A DNA stretch of 64,000 nt, from positions 1,612,001 to 1,676,000 of the forward strand of contig NC_091969.1 in NCBI RefSeq assembly GCF_036711975.1, in the 5' to 3' direction. Within the stretch, counting starts at the first letter, position 1. Each line of letters opens with the position of its first letter. Positions 7,528 to 19,000 of this stretch are shown here, one piece after another. Position numbers and translations under genes: made by a program. This DNA comes from Onthophagus taurus (lineage: Eukaryota; Arthropoda; Insecta; Coleoptera; Scarabaeidae). Below the pieces are notes generated by a model. That model ran no database searches. It was not told where the DNA came from and saw only the letters and a list, made by a program, of their open reading frames with translations.

Positions 7528-8395
7528 GCGATATTAAAAGGTCCGTCGTAAACGAGTTGCACGCGTCCGCGAGGAAAAAGTATAAACGCAGACGTGTTAT
7601 TATAAAAGGTTTAACGGACTTATTTCAAGCTGATTTAGTGGAGATGATACCTTATTCAAAAGCAAATGGTAATTTTAAATATATTCTAACAGTTATTAAT
7701 GCTTTCTCAAAGTATGGATGGGCTGTACAAAAAACATACCGAAGAATCTGCAAACGGATAACGGAAAAGAATTTTACAATGAGGATTTTAAAAAGCTCAT
7801 GTCACGATATCACATCAATCACTACAGTTCATTTTCCAATTTAAAGAGTTCTATTGTTGAACGGTTTAATAGAACAATAAAAGAAAAAATGTGGAAAGAA
7901 TTTAGTATGCAAGGTAACTATCGTTGGTTGGAATTGCTTCCCAAATTAATTCTGGATTATAACAACCAAGTTCACAGGACGATAGGAATGAAACCTAGCG
8001 AGGTAAATAACAGAAACGCATCGACACTGTTAAAAACTGTATATAATTACATAAAAATTGTCGATCCTTATACCAAAAAATTTAATGTCGGTGATCACGT
8101 CAGAGTGAGCAAGCATCGACACGCCTTCACCAAAAACTATACTCCCAATTGGTCTAACGAAGTGTTTACAATACATTCTGTTCGTAATACTTTCCCAACA
8201 ACATATCTGCTCAAAGATGCATCCAATGAAAAAATTATGGGTGGTTTTTATCGAGAGGAATTACAAAAAGTTAAATATCCTGACGTCTACTTGGTGGAAA
8301 AAGTGCTACGGCGAAAAGGAAATCAAGTGTTTGTGAAATGGTTAGGATTAGGTCCGTCTCATAATTCTTGGATCTCAAAAACTAACGTTCTTTAA
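7524..8395 (+). pseudogene. INT: Retrovirus-type integrase with chromodomain, broken by internal deletion
   Basis: Two frames together make a Polinton integrase. The first (7524-about 7727) has the basic N-terminus and QADLVEM with the first catalytic Asp (codon 7632). The second (about 7742-8395) has LQTDNGKEF with the second Asp (codon 7757) and SSIVERFNRT with the Glu (codon 7859), 33 residues apart. It ends in a chromodomain (DVYLVEKVLRRKG to SWISKTNVL). Between GWAV and PKNLQTD about 25 codons usual in the family are missing and the frame changes. No GT-AG intron explains this. A deletion inside the catalytic core should abolish activity. The same lesion is in copy 2. Confidence 0.88.
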
Positions 8396-8498
8396 AACGT
8401 ATTTAAGCCCTATTTAAAAGTTTACAAGACTGTATTAACAATCGAACATTACAAATACATTATTATTATTATTCTTTACAATTTTTTTTAAATTAAAT

Positions 8499-11400
8499 TC
8501 ATTTATTCGCATTCAATCTTTTTATCAACCAATGACCCCACGCCAAAGTATTACATCCGTTCGGTAATATGTATCGTTTATCATCGCACGATGAAAGAGC
8601 AATTTTATTCTTTAATTCGGTATACATAGTATGAAATTCTGACTTAAAAATGTACATTTTTTTATGAACCGATCCGCCACATTCAACCACACGTTTATAA
8701 TCGGTCACGCTTAAATGTTTATCTATAACATATTTCTTTACTCCTTTAGCCTTCTTTACATTATCATTCAACAAGGTGATGCAGTACGCCTTAGCTCCTG
8801 TTCCAACAAATGACGTTATGCACCTGTTTGGATATTCATCTTTCATTCTTCCCAACACAGATCGACCGCGAGGTATATTGTGTATATTCTCTAACGGATA
8901 ATTGGACGTGTCAAAAGATTCAATATTTTCTTTTATATCCTCATATACATTGGGAGTAGTAATTTCTAGGATTAGGGAATCAGTATCGGTGTATAAAAGT
9001 GTTATGTTATTTCCATATTTAACTTTTAAGTAATCATAGAAGAAGCTGTACATTACGGTTTTCGAAAGCTCTAATATACTGAAACCCACATACAGCGGTT
9101 TGCAATAACGAACTTCCGCGACGTTCAATTGAACGGCTATCAAATTATCGCAAAATATTTTCGAAGATTTAAAATTTGGTTTAGCTATTAGGGCTTCCAC
9201 GCCCGGTTTCTTATGACGACATTCCCAGTGGGTAACTAGTCTTATATCCACTCGCTTTTCCACATTTTCCATTGTCTTACCGTATACGATGTTATTCATT
9301 GCTTTGTAATGATTTTTTTCAAATTCATTCTTAGCTTTCGCACGTTTATCGGAATTGAAATCGATGTAGCTCCGCATCCAGTTGGATTGTTTAAATTCTA
9401 ATACTCTGTAAATCTTCGTTAGTTTCAATCCGAACTTGATACACTGCTTTAGATTCACGTAATGAATGATGTATTTTGTTTTATTTTCCAAATTTGCTAT
9501 TAACTTTGCATTTTTTGAACCTGGGGGTACAATCCGTTCTGGACAAAATGGCAAATCGTTGTGTTCATCATGTATTGCTTCCGGATACTCTAAATCTACC
9601 TCGAACACGTAACCCTTTTCGGAATCGTCTTCCGTATTGTAAATATCTAACTTTTGAATCTCTTCATCTGATAGCCATCGAAATCCACCCGTCGGTAATT
9701 TTCGTCTCATTGCGTGTCCATACAAATTCGTAGCGTCGAGATACAAAATATAAGATGGGTCTCTGGTTTCATCAAATTCCATCATTAATTTATTGTTAGC
9801 CTTCGCACTGCGTTTAGTGCACATACTTAATCCACCGCGAATACCATTTTTAAAGAAGTGTAACATGTCTATGTCCGTTAATAATTCTAATTTTACCCCT
9901 GTCATTCGTAATAATGCATCCCAACCGAAGCCCGGCGCTGTGAAGTAATGACATGGATCTAAAGAGTAGTACTTCATCGAGATGGTTCGGAAATTCTCAA
10001 ATACGTCCGCCAAAAGTAAAACGTCAGACGTTAAATAAATGTCGCTATATTCGCCTAAAGTGCGACAGTTAAATAAGTTCCACACCGTTTGTGCACGACA
10101 ATAATTTTCTTCGGTTATACTATCGTCGCATAAAGTATTGTAAAAACTACTTCGATCTGGCAGAGCGGTAAGATTCAGCTTTTCGAATGAATCCACAAAG
10201 GAATACGGAAAAACTCCTTTCTGACGTATAAGTCGAAACTGTTCTTCGTTCCTAAAATATTTTCTGATTTGAACGCATTGGTTGTCTTCCAAAAATGAAC
10301 CCAACTTCTCTAGCGATAAAGCCATAAACCTAAATGAATCCACAAATCTCAATTTCATATGAACCCGCCTTAGCTTTCCCTTGCTGTCAATGTTTTCTCC
10401 TACGATAATTTTTTTCGAAAATGATATATACTTTTCTTTATTCTGTGCTATAACGTCCACGTCTTCTTCTTTTAATGCCATATCTTTCACAAACATATGA
10501 CAATCGTAGTTCGAAAGATTGTGAAAGAATATCGGTATGAACTTTGGTAATTGATAATTGATGTTACATACAGCATGTGCGGGTCCTCTATACAACCCAG
10601 TTAGGTGATCATGATCGCACACTTTATTACCTTCTTTTATTTTGTGCGAACAAATGTGACAGATATCCTGCATCTCATGTATTAATCTATCAATAGGTGG
10701 TAATGGGAGCATTTCTTTTGGTTGGCTTAAATAATTTTTGTATATATTCAGAACGTCATGTTCCAACTTGCTCATGAAAATTTGAGCAGCATTACATCCG
10801 CGATATATTTCAAACTTCGACAATGATTCGTCATATGAACATTTTATATAATATGCAAATGCATAAGGTTCGTGTTTGAAACATTTGACGGAGTATGAAT
10901 TATCATCGTTAAGTTCTGTTGCTTCCGCATCGGCGATCGGTTTCTGTAATGCTTCAAAATCTACATACACCACGAACGGTATTTTTAATTGTCGTTCAAA
11001 ATTTTCGAACTGTAGTATATTTTCCTTTTCTTCATTTCCATATTTATTTATTTTCAAATTTGTTGTTGGTAAAATTGCCCTTACCTTGCTGCAATCGTCA
11101 CTTTGATGACGGATAAGTTTATTTTCTGACGTAAAGAATACCAAGCATCCGTCGCAAATATACTTTTCATGACCATTCTGCGATGCTTGCGATGATAGTA
11201 ATCGAGACAGATTTTTTATCCAACAATAGTGACTATTCCCGGAATCATTTGTAACCAATAATAAATTTATATGTCTTTTTTCTTTTTGTCGACATATATA
11301 CATTGTAATTATGTCATAATTCATAACACCGTCTTTAAAATACTCATTTATTCCATATACATTAATAGATAGTTTGTTCTGCTTTTCAAATACAGGTATA

Positions 11401-11671
11401 TCTCGTAATTTAACTGGAAAAACAATATTTGAATAGTCTAAGCCGCAGTCTAGGTAATTCGGATACGAAGATGTCCTCTGTGGTAAACCGTTCGGTTCAT
11501 GTAGTGCGGATGTTACAGCCCATGCAAAACATGCATCATCCGCGTTTTGTATATTTATCACAGCACGCTTTGCTTTTATTTGCGATGGTAGATCGATGTA
11601 ATTAGATGCTCTGATAGGATTATATTTGTTTAAATTTAACTCCATATAGAGAATTTGCATTAAAGTCCATC
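8499..11671 (-). CDS. POLB: Protein-primed DNA polymerase B, main exon
   Basis: Polymerase B replicates the element by protein priming at the TIR ends. Numbered from the ATG at 11660: a Cys/His finger at 169-190, exonuclease motifs DFEAL (234), HNLSNYD (380) and YLTSDVLLLADVF (542). Polymerase motifs are A (LDATNLYGHAM, 641), B (NNIVYGKTMENV, 789) and C (YTDTDSL, 890). At 334-365 a CxxC...DHDHLTG...CN block resembles recombination endonuclease VII. All catalytic motifs are intact. The exon begins after an acceptor at 11672, and joining it to the upstream exon rebuilds the conserved family sequence across the junction. The stop overlaps AATAAA. It converges with the integrase. Copy 2 differs at Y167F, H263P and M651I. 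Confidence 0.93.
8502..8507 (-). terminator. Poly(A) signal overlapping the polymerase stop
   Basis: On the minus strand AATAAA is directly followed by the TGA stop (AATAAATGA), so the last two sense codons are part of the signal. The downstream 100 bp to the integrase stop is A/T-rich with an (ATT)n run and no gene. Confidence 0.5.
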
Positions 11672-11735
11672 CTAAATAAAATATTGAAACATTTATTTGT
11701 TAATATATAGGTATATTATGTCACATTACGCTTAC

Positions 11736-12290
11736 CTGAATCTCGTTCCTGGAATTCTGACATTTTTGATGAAATTTCATCAATAAATTCCTTATATATT
11801 TTATACAGATCCGACCTTATGATACTACCTTATTTTTCGTATTGAATGATTTTATTTCACAGTCTTCCTTTGATTGTAAAAAATACAAACCAAAACATTC
11901 CATATTTAATTTTACATTTCGGTGAATATCGATTGCGCTTTGTATTAGATTTAGTATTTTTTCTCGAATTCTATGAGAAAATTCATCCAAATCCACAAAA
12001 AAACCTTCTTCACTTATTCGATAACTGACAATTTTGTCACCGAATGCTCCAGCTATTCTCTCCACTCCGTCATCGATTATAACAAAAGCGTTACGCTTGT
12101 GTGCGTTGCTTCGTAAATGTGCAGAGTAACATTGTCTATTTACATAATCATCGCAAGCCTCACATTTTACTGCTTTTGGAATTTGCGGTGCGTCAAGCTT
12201 GATTCTCTTGCCAATACAAGATAATCGTTGATGTCTTTTTAAATTGTCAACTCGAGTAAAACTTTTTCCACAATCCTCACACACGACCAT
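11736..12290 (-). pseudogene. POLB: Polymerase B first exon: zinc fingers, with frameshift
   Basis: The open frame 12290-11817 gives 157 aa with a first zinc finger (C4, C7, H20, C25; MVVCEDCGKSFTRVDNLKRH) and a second CEACDDYVN...H...H finger. It ends at KSFNTKN, a sequence that precedes the polymerase body in relatives. The continuation (LYKIYKEFIDE to QERDS) lies in the -1 frame down to 11736, where a strong donor (CAG/GTAAGC) begins a 64-bp intron, 11735-11672. One base appears lost near 11817-11825. Both copies share it. Either the full polymerase is inactive, or the main exon is translated from its own ATG at 11660. Confidence 0.8.
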
Positions 12291-12333
12291 TTTACAATTT
12301 AATGTTGTACACTTCTACTTGTTATGAAAGAAC

Positions 12334-12365
12334 TACGTCAATACCACATTTCGCAGGCGTTTATA
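12334..12365 (-). promoter_or_regulatory. TATA box of the polymerase gene
   Basis: On the minus strand TATAAA (12365-12360) lies about 70 bp before the zinc-finger exon ATG at 12290. This places a start site near 12334 and leaves a leader of about 45 nt without an upstream ATG. The box lies just inside the right TIR. Confidence 0.55.
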
Positions 12366-12468
12366 AACCCTCACCGCTCCTGAAACTTATTGGGGAGGAG
12401 GAGGATGCATCGAGTGCGTTTGTATACATGTATATTTATAACTCCGTATACCTCTGCATAATAAATTA

Positions 12469-13068
12469 AAAAAATATCTCGCAGGTAGATCATGACTCAC
12501 TTACTAGTATTAAGTTAATTGACCTCCTCCTCGAACGTATCCCCCCAAAAAATTTGCCGATTCAAGAACCTCCTCGCATATTTTAAAGCTCCGTATACCT
12601 TTACACAATAAATTTTAAAAAATATCCCGCAGGTAGATCATGACTCACTTATTTGTATACCTACATGTCCCAAAATCGTATACCTTTGTGTACAATAAGT
12701 TAAGAGATATATCGAAAACATTACCAGTTCATTGAGAAGCGTCGAAGGATAAACATAGTAATTGTTTTCATCTAGGTAAACAGGTTACATATAAAGATAA
12801 ATTTTTAATAACATAACCTAAATAAAGATACATTTTTAATAAAGATAAATTTTTAATAATTTCGTCAAAATAACACGACCTTCTCAAGTTAATTGACCTC
12901 CTCCTCTCTTCATCAAATCTCCTCCGACCCTCAAAAGAATCGCCGATTCAAGAACCTCCTCTCCTCATCGAACCTCCTCTGACCCCCAAAAAATTTGCCG
13001 ATTCAAGAACCTCCTCCTAGAACGCAGGTTCGAGGAGGAGGTTCTTGAATCGGCGAATCTATACTACT
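12469..13068. repeat. Right terminal inverted repeat, copy 1
   Basis: This is the inverted counterpart of 42806-43383, ending CTATACTACT-3'. The motif GATTCAAGAACCTCCTC occurs at about 12560, 12945 and 12992 and inverted at about 13037. The last direct and inverted pair forms a near-terminal hairpin (about 12990-13055). Compared with the left TIR it has an extra block of about 21 bp near 12895-12920 and scattered substitutions. No gene is seen between 12291 and 13068. Confidence 0.92.
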
Positions 13069-16000
13069 CCTGAATATCACAAATATGATCAACAGAATTA
13101 CCGGAGCCAAAAGTGATAGAAAGTTCAAACATGGCTCAGAACGGCGTATAACGTCATAATATCACGTTTTGGGCACATTTTGTTTTTTATCTCCAACATG
13201 CTCCAAGATGTCATTTGGCGCCTGAATATCACAAATATGATCAACAGAATTACCGGAACCAAAAGTGATAGAAAGTTCAAACATGGCTTAGAACGGCGTA
13301 TAACGTCATAATATCACGTTTTGGGCACATTTTGTTTTTTATCTCCAACATGCGCCAAGATGTCATTTGGTGCCTGAATATCACAAATATGATCAACAGA
13401 ATTACCGGAACCAAAAGTGATAGAAAGTTCAAACATGGCTCAGAACGGCGTATAACGTCATAATATCACGTTTTGGGCACATTTTGTTTTTTATCTCCAA
13501 CATGCTCCAAGATATCATTTGACGCCTGAATATCACAAATATGGTCAACAGAATTATCGGAACCGAAAGTGATAGAAAGGTCAAACATGGCTCAGAACGG
13601 CGTATAACGTCATAATATCAAGTTTTGGGCACATTTTGTTTTTTATCTCAAACATGCTCCAAGATGTCATTTGGCGCCTGAATATCACATATCTGGTCAA
13701 CAGAATTACCGGAACCGAAAGTGATAGAAAGTTCAAACATGGTTCAGAACGGCGTATAACGTCATAATATCACGTTTTGGGCACATTTTGTTTTTTATCT
13801 CCAACATGCTCCAAGATGTCATTTGGCGCCTGAATATCACAAATATGATCAACAGAATTACCGGAGCCAAAAGTGATAGAAAGTTCAAACATGGCTCAGA
13901 ACGGCGTATAACGTCATAATATCACGTTTTGGGCACATTTTGTTTTTTATCTCCAACATGCTCCAAGATGTCATTTGGCGCCTGAATATCACAAATATGA
14001 TCAACAGAATTACCGGAGCCAAAAGTGATAGAAAGTTCAAACATGGCTCAGAACGGCGTATAACGTCATAATATCACGTTTTGGGCACATTTTGTTTTTT
14101 ATCTCCAACATGCTCCAAGATGTCATTTGGCGCCTGAATATCACAAATATGATCAACAGAATTACCGGAACCAAAAGTGATAGAAAGTTCAAACATGGCT
14201 CAGAACGGCGCATAACGTCATAATATCACGTTTTGGGCACATTTTGTTTTTTATCTCCAACATGCTCCAAGATGTCATTTGGCGCCTGAATATCACAAAT
14301 ATGGTCAACAGAATTATCGGAACCGAAAGTGATAGAAAGTTCAAGCATGGCTCAAAACGGCGTATAACGTCATAATATCACGTTTTGGGCACATTTTGTT
14401 TTTTATCTCCAACATGCTCCAAGATGTCATTTGCGCCTGAATATCACATATATGGTCAACAGAATTACCGGAACCGAAAGTGATAGAAAGTTCAAACATG
14501 GTTCAGAACGGCGTATAACGTCATAATATCACGTTTTGGGCACATTTTGTTTTTTATCTCCAACATGCTCCAAGATGTCATTTGGCGCCTGAATTTCACA
14601 AATATGATCAACAGAATTACCGGAACCAAAAGTGATAGAAAGTTCAAACATGGCTCAGAACGGCGTATAACGTCATAATATCACGTTTTGGGCACATTTT
14701 GTTTTTTATCTCCAACATGCTCCAAGATGTCATTTGGTGCCTGAATATCACAAATATGATCAACAGAATTACCGGAACCAAAAGTGATAGAAAGTTCAAA
14801 CATGGCTCAGAACGGCGTATAACGTCATAATATCACGTTTTGGGCACATTTTGTTTTTTATCTCCAACATGCTCCAAGATGTCATTTGACGCCTGAATAT
14901 CAAATATATGGTCAACAGAATTATCGGAACCGAAAGTGATAGAAAGTTCAAGCATGGCTCAAAACGGCGTATAACGGCAAAATATCACGTTTTGGGCACA
15001 TTTTGTTTTTTATCTCCAACATGCTCCAAGATGTCATTTGGCGCCTGAATTTCACAAATATGATCAACAGAATTACCGGAACCAAAAGTGATAGAAAGGT
15101 CAAACATGGCTCAGAACGGCGTATAACGTCATAATATCACGTTTTGGGCACATTTTGTTTTTTATCTCCAACATGTTCCAAGATGTCATTTGGCGCCTGA
15201 ATATCACAAATATGGTCAACAGAATTATCGGAACCGAAAGTGATAGAAAGTTCAAGCATGGCTCAAAACGGCGTATAACGGCAAAATATCACGTTTTGGG
15301 CACATTTTGTTTTTTACCTCCAACATGCTCCAAGATGTCATTTGGCGCCTGAATTTCACAAATATGATAAACAGAATTACCGGAACCAAAAGTGATAGAA
15401 AGGTCAAACATGGCTCAGAACGGCGTATAACGTCATAATATCACGTTTTGGGCACATTTTGTTTTTTATCTCCAACATGCTCCAAGATGTCATTTGGCGC
15501 CTGAATTTCACAAATATGATCAACAGAATTACCGGAACCAAAAGTGATAGAAAGGTCAAACATGGCTCAGAACGCCGTATAACGTTATAATATCACGTTT
15601 TGGGCACATTTTGTTTTTTATCTCCAACTTGCTCCAAGATGTCATTTGGCGCCTGAATATCAAATACATGGTCAACAGAATTACCGGAACCAAAAGTGAT
15701 AGAAAGGTCAAACATGGCTCAGAACGGCGTATAACGTCATAATATCACGTTTTGGGCACATTTTGTTTTTTATCTCCAACATGCTCCAAGATATCATTTT
15801 ACGCCTGAATATCACAAATATGGTCAACAGAATTACCGGAACCAAAAGTGATAGAAAGTTCAAACATGGCTCAAAACGGCGTATAACGTCATAATATCAC
15901 GTTTTGGGCACATTTTGTTTTTTATCTCCAACATGTTCCAAGATGTCATTTGGTGCCTGAATATCACAAATATGATCAACAGAATTACCGGAACCAAAAG

Positions 16001-19000
16001 TGATAGAAGGTTCAAACATGGCTCAGAACGGCGTATAACGTCATAATATCACGTTTTGGGCACATTTTGTTTTTTATCTCCAACATGTTCCAAGATGTCA
16101 TTTGGCGCCTGAATATCACAAATATGGTCAACAGAATTATCGGAACCGAAAGTGATAGAAAGTTCAAGCGTGGCTCAAAACGGCGTATAACGGCAAAATA
16201 TCACGTTTTGGGCACATTTTGTTTTTTATCTCCAACATGCTCCAAGATGTCATTTGGCGCCTGAATATCACATATATGGTCAACAGAATTACCGGAACCG
16301 AAAGTGATAGAAAGTTCAAACATGGTTCAGAACGGCGTATAACGTCATAATATCACGTTTTGGGCACATTTTGTTTTTTATCTCCAACATGCTCCAAGAT
16401 GTCATTTGGCGCCTGAATATCACAAAAATGATCAACAGAATTACCGGAACCAAAAGTGATAGAAAGGTCAAACATGGCTCAGAACGGCGTATAACGTCAT
16501 AATATCACGTTTTGGGCACATTTTGTTTTTTATCTCCAACATGCTCCAAGATGTCATTTGACGCCTGAATATCACAAATATGGTCAACAGAATTATCGGA
16601 ACCGAAAGTGATAGAAAGTTCAAACATGGCTCAAAACGGCGTATAACGTCATAATATCACGTTTTGGGCACATTTTGTTTTTTATCTCCAACATGCTCCA
16701 AGATGTCATTTGGCGCCTGAATATCACAAATATGATCAACAGAATTACCGGAACCAAAAGTGATAGAAAGTTCAAACATGGCTCAAAACGGCGTATAACG
16801 TCATAATATCACGTTTTGGGCACATTTTGTTTTTTATCTCCAACTTGCTCCAAGATGTCATTTGGCGCCTGAATATCAAATACATGGTCAACAGAATTAC
16901 CGGAACCGAAAGTGATAGAAAGTTCAAACATGGCTCAAAACGGCGTATAACGTCATAATATCACGTTTTGGGCACATTTTGTTTTCTATCTCCAACATGC
17001 TCCAAGATGTCATTTGAGGCCTGAATATCACAAATATGGTCAACAGAATTATCGGAACCGAAAGTGATAGAAAGTTCAAACATGGCTCAAAACGGCGTAT
17101 AACGTCATAATATCACGTTTTGGGCACATTTTGTTTTTTATCTCCAACATGCTCCAAGATGTCATTTGGCGCCTGAATATCACAAATATGGTCAACAGAA
17201 TTATCGGAACCGAAAGTGATAGAAAGTTCAAACATGGCTCAAAACGGCGTATAACGTCATAATATCACGTTTTGGGCACATTTTGTTTTTTATCTCCAAC
17301 ATGCTCCAAGATGTCATTTGACGCCTGAATATCAAATATATGGTCAACAGAATTACCGGAACCAAAAGTGATAGAAAGTTCAAACATGGCTCAGAACGGC
17401 GTATAACGTCATAATATCACGTTTTGGGCACATTTTGTTTTTTATCTCCAACATGCTCCAAGATGTCATTTGGCGCCTGAATATCACAAATATGATCAAC
17501 AGAATTACCGGAGCCAAAAGTGATAGAAAGTTCAAACATGGCTCAGAACGGCGTATAACGTCATAATATCACGTTTTGGGCACATTTTGTTTTTTATCTC
17601 CAACATGTTCCAAGATGTCATTTGGCGCCTGAATATCACAAATATGGTCAACAGAATTATCGGAACCGAAAGTGATAGAAAGTTCAAACATGGCTCAGAA
17701 CGGCGTATAACGTCATAATATCACGTTTTGGGCACATTTTGTTTTTTATCTCCAACATGCTCCAAGATGTCATTTGGCGCCTGAATATCACAAATATGGT
17801 CAACAGAATTACCGGAACCGAAAGTGATAGAAAGTTCAAACATGGCTCAAAACGGTGTATAACGTCATAATATCACGTTTTGGGCACATTTTGTTTTTTA
17901 TCTCCAACATGCTCCAAGATGTCATTTGGCGCCTGAATATCAAATATATGGTCAACAGAATTACCGGAACCAAAAGTGATAGAAAGTTCAAACATGGCTC
18001 AGAACGGCGTATAACGTCATAATATCACGTTTTGGGCACATTTTGTTTTTTATCTCCAACATGCTCCAAGATGTCATTTGGCGCCTGAATATCACAAATA
18101 TGGTCAGCAGAATTATCGGAACCAAAAGTGATAGAAAGTTCAAACATGGCTCAGAACGGCGTATAACGTCATAATATCACGTTTTGGGCATATTTTGTTT
18201 TTCATCTCCAACATGCTCCAAGATGTCATTTGACGCCTGAATATCACAAATATGGTCAACAGAATTATCGGAACCGAAAGTGATAGAAAGTTCAAACATG
18301 GCTTAAAACGGCATCTAACGTCATAATATCACGTTTTGGGCACATTTTGTTTTTTATCTCCAACATGCTCCAAGATGTCATTTGGCGCCTGAATATCACA
18401 AATATGATCAACAGAATTACCGGAGCCAAAAGTGGTAGAAAGTTCAAACATGGCTCAGAACGGCGTATAACGTCATAATATCACGTTTTGGGCACATTTT
18501 GTTTTTTATCTCCAACATGCTCCAACATGTCATTTGACGCCTGAATATCACAAATATGGTCAACAGAATTACCGGAACCCAAAGTGATAGAAAGTTCAAA
18601 CATGGCTCAGAACGGCGTATAACGTCATAATATCACGTTTTGGGCACATTTTGTTTTTTATCTCCAACTTGCTTCAAGATGTCATTTGGCGCCTGAATAT
18701 CAAATATATGGTCAACAGAATTACCGGAACCAAAAGTGATAGAAAGTTCAAACATGGCTCAAAACGGCGTATAACGTCATAATATCACGTTTTGGGCACA
18801 TTTTGTTTTTTATCTCCAACATGCTCCAAGATGTCATTTGGCGCCTGAATATCACAAATATGATCAACAGAATTACCGGAGCCAAAAGTGATAGAAAGGT
18901 CAAACATGGCTCAGAACGGCGTATAACGTCATAATATCACGTTTTGGGCACATTTTGTTTTTTATCTCCAACATGCTCCAAGATGTCATTTGGCGCCTAA

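Larger units (their letters stand above)
1..13068 (+). mobile_element. Polinton/Maverick copy 1, left end outside the window
   Basis: This is the right-hand part of a Polinton, entering inside the small basic protein gene that precedes the capsid gene and ending at the right TIR at 13068. It carries the capsid gene, packaging ATPase, chromodomain integrase and protein-primed polymerase B, the diagnostic gene set of these elements. The left third, with the PPP1R15-like, phospholipase-like, protease and penton-like genes, is not visible for this copy. Its integrase and polymerase lesions are the same as in copy 2. Confidence 0.95.
1..16905. repeat. Left member of a 47-kb direct duplication
   Basis: This stretch is repeated at 47095-64000 in the same orientation. 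The offset is 47,094 bp up to a poly-T run at 3261-3267 and 47,095 bp after it, because copy 2 has one extra T. It includes element DNA (1-13068) and 3.8 kb of satellite with the same unit-specific variants. Differences I noticed: T654/C47748, C5026/G52121, C9708/G56803, T10873/G57968, T11161/A58256 and C11163/T58258. A 24-base-class A run near 2610 has the same length in both copies. This is either a very recent segmental duplication or an assembly duplication. Confidence 0.95.

Noticed and set aside
11810..11830. Programmed -1 frameshifting to join the polymerase parts
   Set aside because: No canonical slippery heptamer is present at the junction, and the -1 frame has a stop just upstream of the needed window. 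A lost base is simpler.
15155..15352. 65-aa frames starting MFFISNM and 103-aa minus-strand frames repeated through the satellite
   Set aside because: They follow the 152-bp unit, recur only where unit variants remove a stop, and have no start context or homology. They are by-products of the repeat.
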